Positions 15,770 to 24,134 of a stretch of 64,000 nucleotides of DNA are shown one piece after another. A program made the translations under genes and the position numbers. Location of the stretch: assembly GCF_900078365.1 (NCBI RefSeq), contig NZ_LT598653.1, positions 310,001 to 374,000 on the forward strand, written 5' to 3'. This stretch comes from an uncultured Sphingopyxis sp. GTDB taxonomy: Bacteria > Pseudomonadota > Alphaproteobacteria > Sphingomonadales > Sphingomonadaceae. The notes below the pieces were generated by a model. The model worked only from the letters and a program-made list of their open reading frames with translations, searched no databases and was not told the origin of the DNA. The number at the start of each line of letters is the position of its first letter. The stretch's first letter is position 1.

Positions 15770-18661
15770 ATGACCATCCGCATCTTCCGGCGCGTTTCTG
15801 TCGCGCTGTCGCCGCTGGCCCTTCTCGCCGTCTGCTCCGCGCCGCTCCTCGCTACGGAAGCGGCACAGCCCGCCGCGAGCGCCCCCGTCAACCCGCAGGG
15901 CGAGGCCGCAAAGGCCTGGAATTTCGCGGCCAGCGACATAGCGGTCGATCCGAACATCGTCTTCGGCGTGCTGCCCAACGGGATGAGATATGCGCTGCTC
16001 AAAAACAGCACGCCCAAGGACAGCGTCGTGCTCCGCATGCGCTTCGACGTCGGCAGCTTCGCCGAAGCCGACGACCAGCGCGGCCTCGCCCATTTCCTCG
16101 AACATATGGCGTTCAACGGATCGACCAACGTGCCCGAGGGCGAGATGATCAAGCTGCTCGAACGCAAGGGCCTCGCCTTCGGCGCCGACACCAACGCCTC
16201 GACCGGCTTCGACGAGACGATCTACAAGCTCGACCTGCCGAACGCTTCGGACGACCTGATCGACACCGGGCTGATGCTGATGCGCGAGACCGCGAGCGAA
16301 CTGACGATCGACCCGGCGGCGGTCGACCGCGAACGCGGCATCATCCTTTCCGAACGGCGCGCGCGCGACACCTATCAGCTGCGCAGCCTGATCGACCAGC
16401 TCGACTTCCAGATGCGGGGAATGACGGTGGCAAGCCGCATCCCCGTCGGCACCGAACAGGTAATCCGCACCGCGCCCGCCGCGCGCATCCGCGACCTCTA
16501 CGACCGCTATTACCGCCCCGAGCGTGCGACGCTGGTGATGGTCGGCGATTTCGATCCCGCGGCGGTCGAGGCGAAGATCAAGGCGCGTTTCTCGGACTGG
16601 AAAGGGCGCGGCCCCGCGGGCGCCGATCCCGACATCGGCGATGTCGATTACGACCGCGCGGCGGCGGCAGACGATTTCGTCGACCCCGCGATCCAGGATT
16701 CGGTGACGATCGCGCGCTTCAAGCCCTGGGCCGACGAGCCCGACACCAAGGCGAAACGCGCGCGCAAGCTCGCCGAGGATGTCGGCGAGGCGATCGTCAG
16801 CCGCCGGCTCGCGAAGATCGCGCTCACCGAGGATTCGCCGATCCTGACCGGCTATTTCAGCGACGCGTCGGGCTGGAAGAAGTTCGACCAGGTCACCGTC
16901 GGAGCGGTCGCGAAGGAAGGCGCGTGGAAAGAGGCGCTCGCGCTCGTCGAGCAGGAACAGCGCCGCGCCGTCGAGCATGGCTTCACCCAGGCCGAGGTCG
17001 ACGAGCAGCTCGCGATCCGCCGCACCGCCTTCCGCAATGCCGTCGCGGGCGTGACGACGCGGCGCAGCGAGACGCTCGCCGACGCGCTGGTGTCGGCGGC
17101 CGAGGGCGATTTCGTCTTCACGCGCCCCGAAACCTCGCAGGCGCTGTTCGAGGCGGCGGCGCCGTCGCTCGATGCCGCCGCGGTGACCGCCGCCTTTCGG
17201 GCGCGTATGGAGGGGCTGAGCCCGCCGCTCGCGCGCGTGACGACGAAGGTCCCGGTCGAGGGCGGCACCGCCGCGATCCTCGCCGGCCTGCAGGCTTCGA
17301 TGAAGGTGGCGGTCGCTGCGCCGACCGAAGCCGCGAACGCCGCCTTCGCCTATGATGATTTCGGCACGCCGGGGAAGATCGTCAGCGACGAACGCGTCGA
17401 CGATCTCGGCATCCGCCGCATCCGCTTCGCCAACAATGTGATGCTCAACATCAAGACGACCGATTTCCAGAAGGACAAGGTCATGCTGTCGCTGCGCGTC
17501 GACGGCGGCAATCTGCTCGCGACACGCGACGATCCGACCAAAGTTGCGCTAGCCGGTTCACTGATGTTGGGCGGACTCGAGGCGCACAGCTATGACGAGC
17601 TGCGCTCGATCCTCGCGGGCAAGACGATCAGCCCGGTCTTCGGCAACGCCACCGACAGCTTCGGCGGCAGCGCGGTGACCTCGCCCGAGAATTTTGCGCT
17701 GCAGGCCAAGCTGATGGCGGCTTATCTCACGCACCCCGGCTATCGCGCCGACGGCCTCGCGCTCATCCGCCGCGTGCTGCCGCAGCAATATGCCGCGAAC
17801 GACGCGACCCCGGCGGCGGTGCTCGGCCGCGATGCGGGGGGCATTCTCGCCAACGACGATCCGCGGTCGCAGACCCCGCCCCTGGAAAGCGTGATGGCGC
17901 TCGACTGGGCACAGCTCGAACCCGTCATCGCCGACAGCTTCGCGCATGGCGCGATCGAAATCGGCGTCGTCGGCGACATCGGTGAACAGGCGGCGATCGA
18001 CGCGATCGCCGCGACCTTCGGCGCCTTGCCCGAACGTCGCGCCGCCTTCGATCCGCGCGCCGACGCGCGCGTCCGACAATATGCGACCGACCGCAGCGAA
18101 CGCACGCTGATCCACAAGGGGCCCGCCGAGCAGGCGGAATTGCGCGTCTATTGGCCGGCGCGCGACGACAGCGACCTCGCCGAGGCGATGCGGCTCAACC
18201 TGCTCGCGCGCGTGATGCAGCTGATGCTGACCGAGGAACTGCGCGAGCGGCTCGGCGAAAGCTATAGCCCGCGTGCCGCGGCGAGCCTGTCCGACGAATT
18301 TCCGGGCTATGGTCATCTCTTCGCGGCGAGCAACGTCGATTACAAGGATCTGGCGACGACGCGCGCGGCGATCTTCGCCATCGCGAAGGAACTGCGCGAC
18401 AAGCCGGTCGACGCCGACCTCATCGACCGCGCGCGCCGGCCGCTCGTCGAGGCGATGGTCAAGGCGCGGCGCGAGAACAGCTATTGGCTGACCTATGTCG
18501 CCGAAGCCACGACTCACGCCGACCGCCTCGACCGCAGCCGCAACGGGATAGCCGAGGTCGAGGCGGCGACGCCCGCCGAACTGCAGGCGCTCGCACGCCG
18601 CTACCTCGCCGACGACAAGGCGCTGGTGATCAAGGCGGTGAGCGACAAGGCGGGAAGCTGA
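15770..18661 (+). CDS. M16-family zinc metallopeptidase (insulinase/pitrilysin), secreted
   Basis: A 963-residue periplasmic or surface peptidase with four M16 domains. A signal peptide covers residues ~1-28. The inverted zinc motif HFLEH lies in RGLAHFLEHMAFNGSTNVP (~105), with the downstream Glu in the following helix (~180). The second half (~530 onward, starting ..RIRFANNVMLNIKTTDF) is the catalytically silent partner domain, with RERLGESYSP near 830. The full two-lobed clam-shell is therefore present. Similar proteins degrade peptides imported with or near TonB systems. No obvious co-transcribed neighbour. Confidence 0.92.
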   Translation: MTIRIFRRVSVALSPLALLAVCSAPLLATEAAQPAASAPVNPQGEAAKAWNFAASDIAVDPNIVFGVLPNGMRYALLKNSTPKDSVVLRMRFDVGSFAEADDQRGLAHFLEHMAFNGSTNVPEGEMIKLLERKGLAFGADTNASTGFDETIYKLDLPNASDDLIDTGLMLMRETASELTIDPAAVDRERGIILSERRARDTYQLRSLIDQLDFQMRGMTVASRIPVGTEQVIRTAPAARIRDLYDRYYRPERATLVMVGDFDPAAVEAKIKARFSDWKGRGPAGADPDIGDVDYDRAAAADDFVDPAIQDSVTIARFKPWADEPDTKAKRARKLAEDVGEAIVSRRLAKIALTEDSPILTGYFSDASGWKKFDQVTVGAVAKEGAWKEALALVEQEQRRAVEHGFTQAEVDEQLAIRRTAFRNAVAGVTTRRSETLADALVSAAEGDFVFTRPETSQALFEAAAPSLDAAAVTAAFRARMEGLSPPLARVTTKVPVEGGTAAILAGLQASMKVAVAAPTEAANAAFAYDDFGTPGKIVSDERVDDLGIRRIRFANNVMLNIKTTDFQKDKVMLSLRVDGGNLLATRDDPTKVALAGSLMLGGLEAHSYDELRSILAGKTISPVFGNATDSFGGSAVTSPENFALQAKLMAAYLTHPGYRADGLALIRRVLPQQYAANDATPAAVLGRDAGGILANDDPRSQTPPLESVMALDWAQLEPVIADSFAHGAIEIGVVGDIGEQAAIDAIAATFGALPERRAAFDPRADARVRQYATDRSERTLIHKGPAEQAELRVYWPARDDSDLAEAMRLNLLARVMQLMLTEELRERLGESYSPRAAASLSDEFPGYGHLFAASNVDYKDLATTRAAIFAIAKELRDKPVDADLIDRARRPLVEAMVKARRENSYWLTYVAEATTHADRLDRSRNGIAEVEAATPAELQALARRYLADDKALVIKAVSDKAGS

Positions 18662-18718
18662 CCAGCGGCGTTCGGGGCGGATGGCGGTTTTCCGCCGAAA
18701 AGCGGCCGAAGCGCGATT

Positions 18719-18840
18719 GCTCTCTCCCCTTCAGGGGAGAGATACGAAGGCTTGCCGGTTTTACCGGCTAGCCGAAGTTGAGAGGGGCTTGAAACGCTTC
18801 GGCCCCCTCTCCCAACCCTCTCCCCTGAAGGGGAGAGGGC
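18719..18840. repeat. Composite palindromic repeat, family D, copy 1
   Basis: Begins CTCTCCCCTTCAGGGGAGAG and ends with the related arm CTCTCCCCTGAAGGGGAGAG. In between lies a ~75-base conserved interior with GCTAGCCGAAGTTGAGAGGGG. The copy at 32977-33098 is the same element in reverse orientation, close to identical along its length. Confidence 0.88.
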
Positions 18841-19037
18841 TATGGCCGCTCACCACCCCCCTTTCGGCCATTCCAGCCCGGCCGACCCCAACATCCGGAA
18901 TCCGCACGCCGCCGTCCTGCCCCCGAAATCCGACTATGCCCTTGGAACCGGCGGCAAATACGGGCATCGTCGGCGAACGGATCGAAATGCGCCGCCATGG
19001 CGTTCCGATTCCGATGGTCAAGACAGGGAGCAGCAAG
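18841..19037. other. Gap before the SOD gene, no gene seen
   Basis: With the family D repeat this makes a 376-base non-coding stretch. An in-frame open extension from an ATG at about 18940 reaches the SOD gene, but it encodes no conserved sequence and would destroy the lipoprotein signal. No promoter or terminator is convincing. Confidence 0.5.
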
Positions 19038-19610
19038 ATGACGACGCGTTCGCACCATAAGCATTTCATCGCGGGGGGCTTCGTCCTCGCCGGGGCGCTG
19101 GCGCTCGCCGGATGCGCCGGGACGGGCGGGAAGGCGACGAGCACGCTGCCGCCCGCCGACGCCCATGCCCAGCTGACCGATTCGAAGGGCGCCGATCGCG
19201 GCCGCGCCGACATCTATCGCGACGCCTCGGGCCTGCGCATCGAACTCGTCGCGCGCGGCTTCGGTCCCGGCACTTACGGCATGCACGTCCACGCGGTGGG
19301 TCAGTGCGTTCCGCCCGACTTCGCGAGCGCGGGCCCGCACTGGAACCCGACCGGCGCACAGCATGGCCGCGAAAATCCGATGGGCGCGCATCATGGCGAC
19401 CTGCCCAATCTCGTGATCGAACCCGACCAGATCGGCCGTGCGACGCTGCGCCTCGTCGGCTCGCGCTTCGAGGGCGACGGCGGGCTGCTCGACGCCGACG
19501 GCGCCGCCTTCGTCATCCACGCCGGGCCCGACGATTACAAGACCGACCCCAGCGGCAACAGCGGCGGCCGCGTCGCCTGCGGCGTGATCGTCCGCGGCGG
19601 CGGCGAGTAA
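19038..19610 (+). CDS. sodC: Cu/Zn superoxide dismutase, lipoprotein form
   Basis: Dismutes superoxide in the periplasm. The 190 residues begin with a lipoprotein signal ending LALAGC (Cys26), so the enzyme is tethered to a membrane. The copper and zinc ligands are in order: GMHVHAVGQC (two His), SAGPHWNPTG, GAHHGDLPNL and, near the end, VIHAGPDDYKTDPSGNSGGR with the catalytic Arg in GGRVACGV. The cysteine pair (VGQC and VACG) is present. The start at 19038 follows GGGAGCAGC; upstream ATGs lack a signal sequence. It converges with the broken MFS gene. Confidence 0.93.
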   Translation: MTTRSHHKHFIAGGFVLAGALALAGCAGTGGKATSTLPPADAHAQLTDSKGADRGRADIYRDASGLRIELVARGFGPGTYGMHVHAVGQCVPPDFASAGPHWNPTGAQHGRENPMGAHHGDLPNLVIEPDQIGRATLRLVGSRFEGDGGLLDADGAAFVIHAGPDDYKTDPSGNSGGRVACGVIVRGGGE

Positions 19611-19632
19611 ACTCGCCGCCCGCGCGCCGGCC

Positions 19633-21295
19633 CTAGGCCGGCGCGCTCGCCGCGGCGGCGCGTTCGGCGATCGTCGCTTCTGCCCCCGGCACCGCGCGAT
19701 AGGCATAGAGCAAGAGCGCGACGGCGATCGGCGCGACGCCGATCAGCGACAATATGCCCGTGCGCAGGTCGCCGACCGGCTTGCCGTCGACGATGGTCCC
19801 GGCAAGGTCCGAAATCTGCCCGACCATATAGGGGCCGAACGACAGGCCGACGAGCGTGGTGCCGAGGAAGAAGGCGGCGGTCGCCGTGCCGCGCATCCGC
19901 GGCAGCACCAGATCCTGCGTCGTCGCCGCCGCGGCGCCGAGCGCCGCCGCGCCGAACATGCCGGCGAGGAAGTTCATGACATAGAAGAGCGTGCCGTTCG
20001 CGGTCGTATAGCCGATCCAGATCGGGACGATCGGCGCGACGACGCCGAACAGGATCATCAGGATGCGCCCTGCGGGATTGCGCGCGCGCAGCGCGTCGGC
20101 GACGCGGCCGCCGATGATCACCCCGACGAAGCCGGCGACCGCGCCGTTCGCGCCGAGGATGAAGGCGAGTTCCTGCTTGGGCAGCCCGAGCACGATCTCG
20201 GCATAGGGGGCCGACCAGAAGGCGATGGCATAGGCCGCGAGCGCGACGAGGCCATAACCCAGCGTCGTGCAGAGGAACGCCGGGGTGCCCCAGATCAGCC
20301 GGAAGGTCGCGGGGTCGTGCGCGCGCAGCGTGCATGCCCAGGAAAAGACCGCATAATAGCCGATCCCGACCGCCGACCATTGCGGGAGATTGCCCGTCAG
20401 CTCGATCATCCACCAGGCGAAGGCGGCGATCGCGGCGGCGAAGCCGAGGTTGATCGCCAGCGCCGCGGGGCCGCGCTTCGCGGCGCCGATCAGCGTCAGC
20501 GGCGGCACGATCATCGACAAATCCTTGCCGAATTCGCGGAAGGGCGTCGGCGAACTCGGGCTCGGGGTCCCGTCCATCGCGCCGCGCACGGGTTCGCGGA
20601 GGCTCGCGACCCACAGCGCGAGCAGCAGCCCGGGGACGCCGACCGCGAGGAAGGCCGCCTGCCAGCCGACGAGCCCCATGGGCCCGCCCGCGGGATAGGC
20701 GTTGTTCCACGCCTCGACGATCAGCGCGCCGATGAACAGCGGGAAGGTGGTGGCCGAGGAGCGCTTGCCGGGCCAGCGCGCCGATGAACAGCGACACGCC
20801 GCCGCCCAGGTAAAGCCCCGACGAATAGATGGCGAGCGCGGTCGCCTTCTGCCGCTTCGGAAAATAGTCGGAGATCAGCGAATAGGCGGTCGGGCTCGCG
20901 GTCGCCTCGCCGACGCCGACGCCCATGCGCGCGAAGGTCAGGGTGAGCTGGTTATAGGCGAGGCCCGATGCCGCGGTCATCGCCGACCACAGGGTCAGCC
21001 CGATCGACAGCAATTTGACGCGGCTCCAATTGTCGGCGAGCCGGCCGAGCGGGATGCCGAACAGGGCATAGAAGACCGCGAAGGCCGCGCCGCCGAGGAA
21101 GCCCATGTCGCCGTCGGAGAGGCCGAGATCGGCCTTGATGTCGACTGCGAGGATGCTGATGATCTGTCGGTCGATGAAATTGAGGATATAGACGACGACG
21201 AGCACCGACAGGACGTACCAGCTGTAACCGGTGGCTTTCGGCTCGGCCGGGGCCGGGACGCCGGACATGTCGTTTTCGCTGGCGGTATCGGCCAT
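19633..21295 (-). pseudogene. Spinster-type MFS transporter, frameshifted by a 52-base insertion
   Basis: The N-terminal half (start 21295, MADTASENDMSGVPAPAEP) has MFS helices with NFIDRQIISILAVDIK and the GRLADNWSR loop, then reads into nonsense at ~20790. The C-terminal half resumes in another frame at PMGLVGWQAAFLAVGVPG and carries on to the stop. A 52-base segment bounded by a 19-base direct repeat separates them. Removing it gives one frame of 536 residues through GGVSLFIGALIVEAWNNAYP. Spinster-like MFS proteins export lipids or small acids; the substrate is unknown. Whether truly broken or an assembly error is open. Confidence 0.85.
20722..20792. repeat. 19-base direct repeat around the 52-base insertion
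   Basis: CAGCGCGCCGATGAACAGC occurs at 20722-20740 and 20774-20792, offset 52 bases (not a multiple of three). The intervening bases have no homology I recognise. Confidence 0.92.
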
Positions 21296-21404
21296 CTGGC
21301 AACCCTCTCCCTCATCCATTATCTGTTTGCGATCCATCGCTAGCAGAGCCGGGCGCGGGCGCAAGTTGAAAGTCGGTTCAACTTTATACGGAGGCAAATC
21401 GAAC

Positions 21405-21893
21405 ATGCGCGAAGATGGAGACATTGCGAAACCCGCGATCCTCTTCCTCTGCCTTGGCAACATCTGCCGCTCGCCGCTCGCCGAAGGCGCGGCGCGCGCC
21501 GCTTTCGCCCGTGCCGGGATCGACGTCCGGCTCGATTCGGCGGGGACGGGCGACTGGCACGTCGGCCATCCGCCCGACGACCGCGCGCAGGCCGAGGCGC
21601 GGCGCCGCGGCATCGACATATCGGGATTGCGCGCACGCCAGTTGTCGGCGGACGATTTCTACGATTTCGACCTGATCCTCGCCGCCGACGAGGCGAACCT
21701 GCGCGACGCGCGGGCGATTCGCCCGGCCGATGCGACCGCCGACCTCCGGCTGATGCTCGATCTCCTCCCCGGACGCGGCGGAGAGGGCGTGACCGATCCC
21801 TATTATGGCAGGGACGACGGCTTCGCGGCGACGTGGGACGATGTCTCGGCGGTCGCCGCGGCGCTCGTCGCCGAATTTTCGTCCAACGGATAA
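21405..21893 (+). CDS. Low-molecular-weight protein-tyrosine phosphatase
   Basis: A 162-residue cytoplasmic phosphatase. The P-loop C-x5-R is at LCLGNICRSPLAEG (Cys16, Arg22), and the general acid sits in the late VTDPYYGRDD. Ribosome site GGAGG lies ~10 bases before the ATG. The substrate could be a tyrosine kinase or another phosphoprotein; no kinase is near. Its last ~90 bases overlap the antisense thpR gene. It is divergent from the broken MFS gene and shares its short promoter region. Confidence 0.92.
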   Translation: MREDGDIAKPAILFLCLGNICRSPLAEGAARAAFARAGIDVRLDSAGTGDWHVGHPPDDRAQAEARRRGIDISGLRARQLSADDFYDFDLILAADEANLRDARAIRPADATADLRLMLDLLPGRGGEGVTDPYYGRDDGFAATWDDVSAVAAALVAEFSSNG

Positions 21894-22417
21894 CGCGCGA
21901 CCGGATGATAGCGTGAGCCGCCATGGCCCATTTCGCTTTCATAGAGTGTGACATGGCCGAATGCGAACGGCGGGCTCGCAAGATCGCTGTTCTGCGCGAG
22001 GAAGGGCGCGACCGGCCCGGACGCCCGGTTCAGCCGCGCGAGCGTGATATGCGGAACGAAAGCGCGCGTTTCGGGCGCGACCCCGACGCGCGCGAGCAGC
22101 TGATCGACCTTGCGGTGCAGCGCGGCGAGCAACTCGTGCGGTTCGACCCCCGCCCAGACCATATGTGGCCGGTCCTGCCGCTCGAACAGGCCGACTCCGT
22201 TGATCCGCGCGGTCACGGCGGGCGCGTAAAGCGCGCCCAGCGCCGCGGCAATATCCTCGGCCCGATGGCGATCGACCTCGCCGATGAAGCGCAGCGTCAG
22301 GTGAAGCTGCTCGTCGCTTTGCCAGCGCGCGCCCGAAATGCCGTGCATCGCCGCGAGCAACAGGGTGCGGACCGGACGCGGCGGGCGCAGCGCGACGAAC
22401 AGGCGGTGCGTGGACAT
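21803..22417 (-). CDS. thpR: RNA 2',3'-cyclic phosphodiesterase (ThpR/LigT)
   Basis: 2H-phosphoesterase that opens 2',3'-cyclic phosphates on RNA ends. Two HxTx signatures are visible, LHLTLRFIGEV (~40) and VPHITLARLNR (~127), 87 residues apart as in the family. From MSTHRLFVAL (22417) it has 204 residues; an ATG four codons upstream is possible. The family is ~175-180 residues, so the Ser/Ala-rich last ~25 residues are extra. They are antisense to the phosphatase gene end, and there is no earlier in-frame stop. Confidence 0.88.
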   Translation of the reverse strand: MSTHRLFVALRPPRPVRTLLLAAMHGISGARWQSDEQLHLTLRFIGEVDRHRAEDIAAALGALYAPAVTARINGVGLFERQDRPHMVWAGVEPHELLAALHRKVDQLLARVGVAPETRAFVPHITLARLNRASGPVAPFLAQNSDLASPPFAFGHVTLYESEMGHGGSRYHPVARYPLDENSATSAAATAETSSHVAAKPSSLP

Positions 22418-22583
22418 GCCCGACAGCATAGGCGGCGATGCGTCGCACCGCGACCCCCGTTTGCGCGCGGGGCAATAATGTTGCTGGAATGTTGCTGACG
22501 TCCGGTTTCGCTTGAAACCCGCGGGCAAACCCCCGATATTGTCGACACGGCCGGTATGGGCTGGCCGGTTATGGAGATGCAAA

Positions 22584-23312
22584 ATGGCGAATTGGAACGA
22601 CCCCAATATGGCGGCTTCCGGTTTCGGGGCCGGCGCGAACGCAATGGACCAGGCCGTCGATGCCGGTCTGCGGTCGTACATGCTGTCGGTTTACAATTAT
22701 ATGGGCTCGGGCGTGCTGCTGACCGGCATCGTCGCGATGCTGGCGTTCAACAGCGGCTTTACCGCCTCGATGATCGGCAGCCCGCTGATGTGGGTGGTGA
22801 TGCTCGCGCCGCTGGCCTTCGTGCTGGTGCTGAGCTTCGGCATCAACAAGCTCTCGACCGGCGCCGCGCAGGCGCTGTTCTGGGTCTATGCCGCGGTGAT
22901 GGGCTTGTCGATGTCGACGATCTTCCTTGCCTTTACCGCGACGTCGATCGCGACAACCTTCTTCGCGACCGCGGCGGCGTTCCTCGGTCTCAGCCTCTAT
23001 GGCTATACGACCAAGAAGGATCTGTCGGGCTTCGGCACCTTCCTGATCATGGGCGTCGTCGGCATCCTCGTCGCGATGCTGATCAACATGTTTGTGCAGT
23101 CGACCGCGCTCAGCCTCGCGATCAGCGTCATCGGCGTGCTGCTCTTCGCAGGGCTGACCGCCTATGACACGCAGAAGATCAAGAGCATGTATTTCTATGT
23201 CCGCGGGACCGACTTTGTCGGCAAGTCGGTGGTGATGGGCGCGCTGACGCTCTACCTCGACTTCGTCAACATGTTCACCTTCCTGCTCAACCTCTTGGGC
23301 AGCCGCGAATAA
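22584..23312 (+). CDS. Bax inhibitor-1 / YccA family membrane protein
   Basis: A 242-residue inner-membrane protein with about seven hydrophobic helices. Family marks are YNYMGSGVLLTGIVAML in the first helix, the central WVYAAVMGLSMSTIFLAFT and the C-terminal LTAYDTQKIKSMYFYV and LYLDFVNMFTFLLNLLG. BI-1 proteins are proton-gated calcium-leak or stress modulators; E. coli YccA modulates FtsH. A strong intrinsic terminator follows 26 bases after the stop, so this is probably the end of its own transcript. Confidence 0.92.
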   Translation: MANWNDPNMAASGFGAGANAMDQAVDAGLRSYMLSVYNYMGSGVLLTGIVAMLAFNSGFTASMIGSPLMWVVMLAPLAFVLVLSFGINKLSTGAAQALFWVYAAVMGLSMSTIFLAFTATSIATTFFATAAAFLGLSLYGYTTKKDLSGFGTFLIMGVVGILVAMLINMFVQSTALSLAISVIGVLLFAGLTAYDTQKIKSMYFYVRGTDFVGKSVVMGALTLYLDFVNMFTFLLNLLGSRE

Positions 23313-23338
23313 GCGGACCGGACACGGACGACATCAGC

Positions 23339-23373
23339 GAGCCCGGCGGAGCGATCCGCCGGGCTCTTTCTTT
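23339..23373 (+). terminator. Rho-independent terminator
   Basis: GC-rich perfect stem: GAGCCCGGCGGA / TCCGCCGGGCTC with a GCGA loop (23339-23366), followed by TTTCTTT. It ends the Bax-inhibitor-1 transcript and is the clearest intrinsic terminator in the window. Confidence 0.9.
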
Positions 23374-23436
23374 GGCGATTATGTCGTTTGCAAACAGGGT
23401 AATGGTATGGCCGGAAGCGGACGTTGAGAGAAGAAA

Positions 23437-23566
23437 GCCCCTCCCCTTCAGGGGAGGGGTTGGGGTGGGGGCCATCGGCCTTGCGCGAGGCCGATAGCCC
23501 CCACCCCACTGCGACTAGGCAGCAAGCTGCCAAGTCTTCGTTGCCCCTCCCCTGAAGGGGAGGGGC
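23437..23566. repeat. Composite palindromic repeat, family D, copy 2
   Basis: Outer arms GCCCCTCCCCTTCAGGGG and CCCCTGAAGGGGAGGGGC. Inside are a second palindrome (GGGGTGGGGGCCATCGGCC / its complement) and the word AGCAAGCTGCCAAG. The copy at 58177-58302 is the same element reversed. It fills most of the 448-base space between the terminator region and the BlaI gene. Confidence 0.88.
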
Positions 23567-23576
23567 TTGATGGAAC

Positions 23577-23711
23577 CTAACGTCGCTCCCCACCCCAAAA
23601 GCGCCGTCCTGCGGCACGTTTGCGATCGATATAATCGCCCTCCTTCTTGGGCGGTGCGGGCTTTCGGGCAGCCGCGCCTGTATTATTCGAATAAAACCCC
23701 TTGCCAAGCAT
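23577..23711 (-). CDS. Possible 44-residue basic small protein
   Basis: An open frame from ATG 23711 to a TAG at 23577 encodes a Lys/Arg/Pro-rich peptide with APPKKEGDYIDRKRAAGRRF near its middle. No family is recognised and no ribosome site is visible; the bases upstream are the BlaI-type operator boxes. Codon third positions are less GC-rich than in neighbouring genes, so it may be chance. If real, it would be divergent from and co-regulated with the BlaI operon. Confidence 0.35.
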   Translation of the reverse strand: MLGKGFYSNNTGAAARKPAPPKKEGDYIDRKRAAGRRFWGGERR

Positions 23712-23713
23712 GC

Positions 23714-23743
23714 GCTACAAATGTAGCACGCTACAAATGTAGC
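23714..23743. promoter_or_regulatory. Twin BlaI/MecI-type operator boxes
   Basis: Two identical perfect 14-base palindromes, GCTACAAATGTAGC, at 23714-23727 and 23730-23743, with 16-base period (about 1.5 helical turns). The core TACAnnTGTA is the known BlaI/MecI recognition pattern. They end 16 bases before the regulator start codon. Confidence 0.85.
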
Positions 23744-23759
23744 GCATGAGGTGATTCGA

Positions 23760-24134
23760 ATGCTGTCCAGTCTGCCCCCGCGGGAACGCGAAATCGTCGA
23801 CATATTGTACGAGCGCGGCGCGTCCACGGTCACCGAGATCGGCGATGCGCTCGCCGACCCGCTGTCGGGGTCGGCGATCCGCGCGATGCTCAAGCGGCTC
23901 GAGACCAAGGGTTTCGTTGTGCGCGAAGGGTCGGAGCGCGGCTTCGTCTATGCGCCGAGCGTGTCGGACAAGACCGCGCGCAAATCGGCGCTGAGCCAGG
24001 TGGTGCGGGTCTTCTTCAACGGATCGGCGACGAGCGCCGCCGCGGCGCTGCTCGGGATGCAGGACGAGATGACGGGTGACGAACTCGACGAGCTCGAAAA
24101 GATGATCGCCAAGGCACGCGAAGGGAGAGGGTGA
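23760..24134 (+). CDS. BlaI/MecI/CopY-family repressor
   Basis: A ~124-residue winged-helix repressor: LPPREREIVDILYERGASTVTEI at the start, then the recognition part GSAIRAMLKRLETKGFVVRE and a wing GFVYAPSVSD, followed by a helical dimer domain. GAGGTG lies six bases before the ATG at 23760, which is preferred over a GTG at 23751. In BlaI systems the repressor is cut after the linked M56 peptidase is activated. Here that peptidase gene follows with a one-to-four-base overlap. The repressor probably binds the twin boxes immediately upstream. Confidence 0.9.
   Translation: MLSSLPPREREIVDILYERGASTVTEIGDALADPLSGSAIRAMLKRLETKGFVVREGSERGFVYAPSVSDKTARKSALSQVVRVFFNGSATSAAAALLGMQDEMTGDELDELEKMIAKAREGRG

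Noticed and set aside
23437..23566. Family D repeat as an intrinsic terminator
   Set aside because: Strong hairpins but no U-tract; a proper terminator already lies at 23339-23373.
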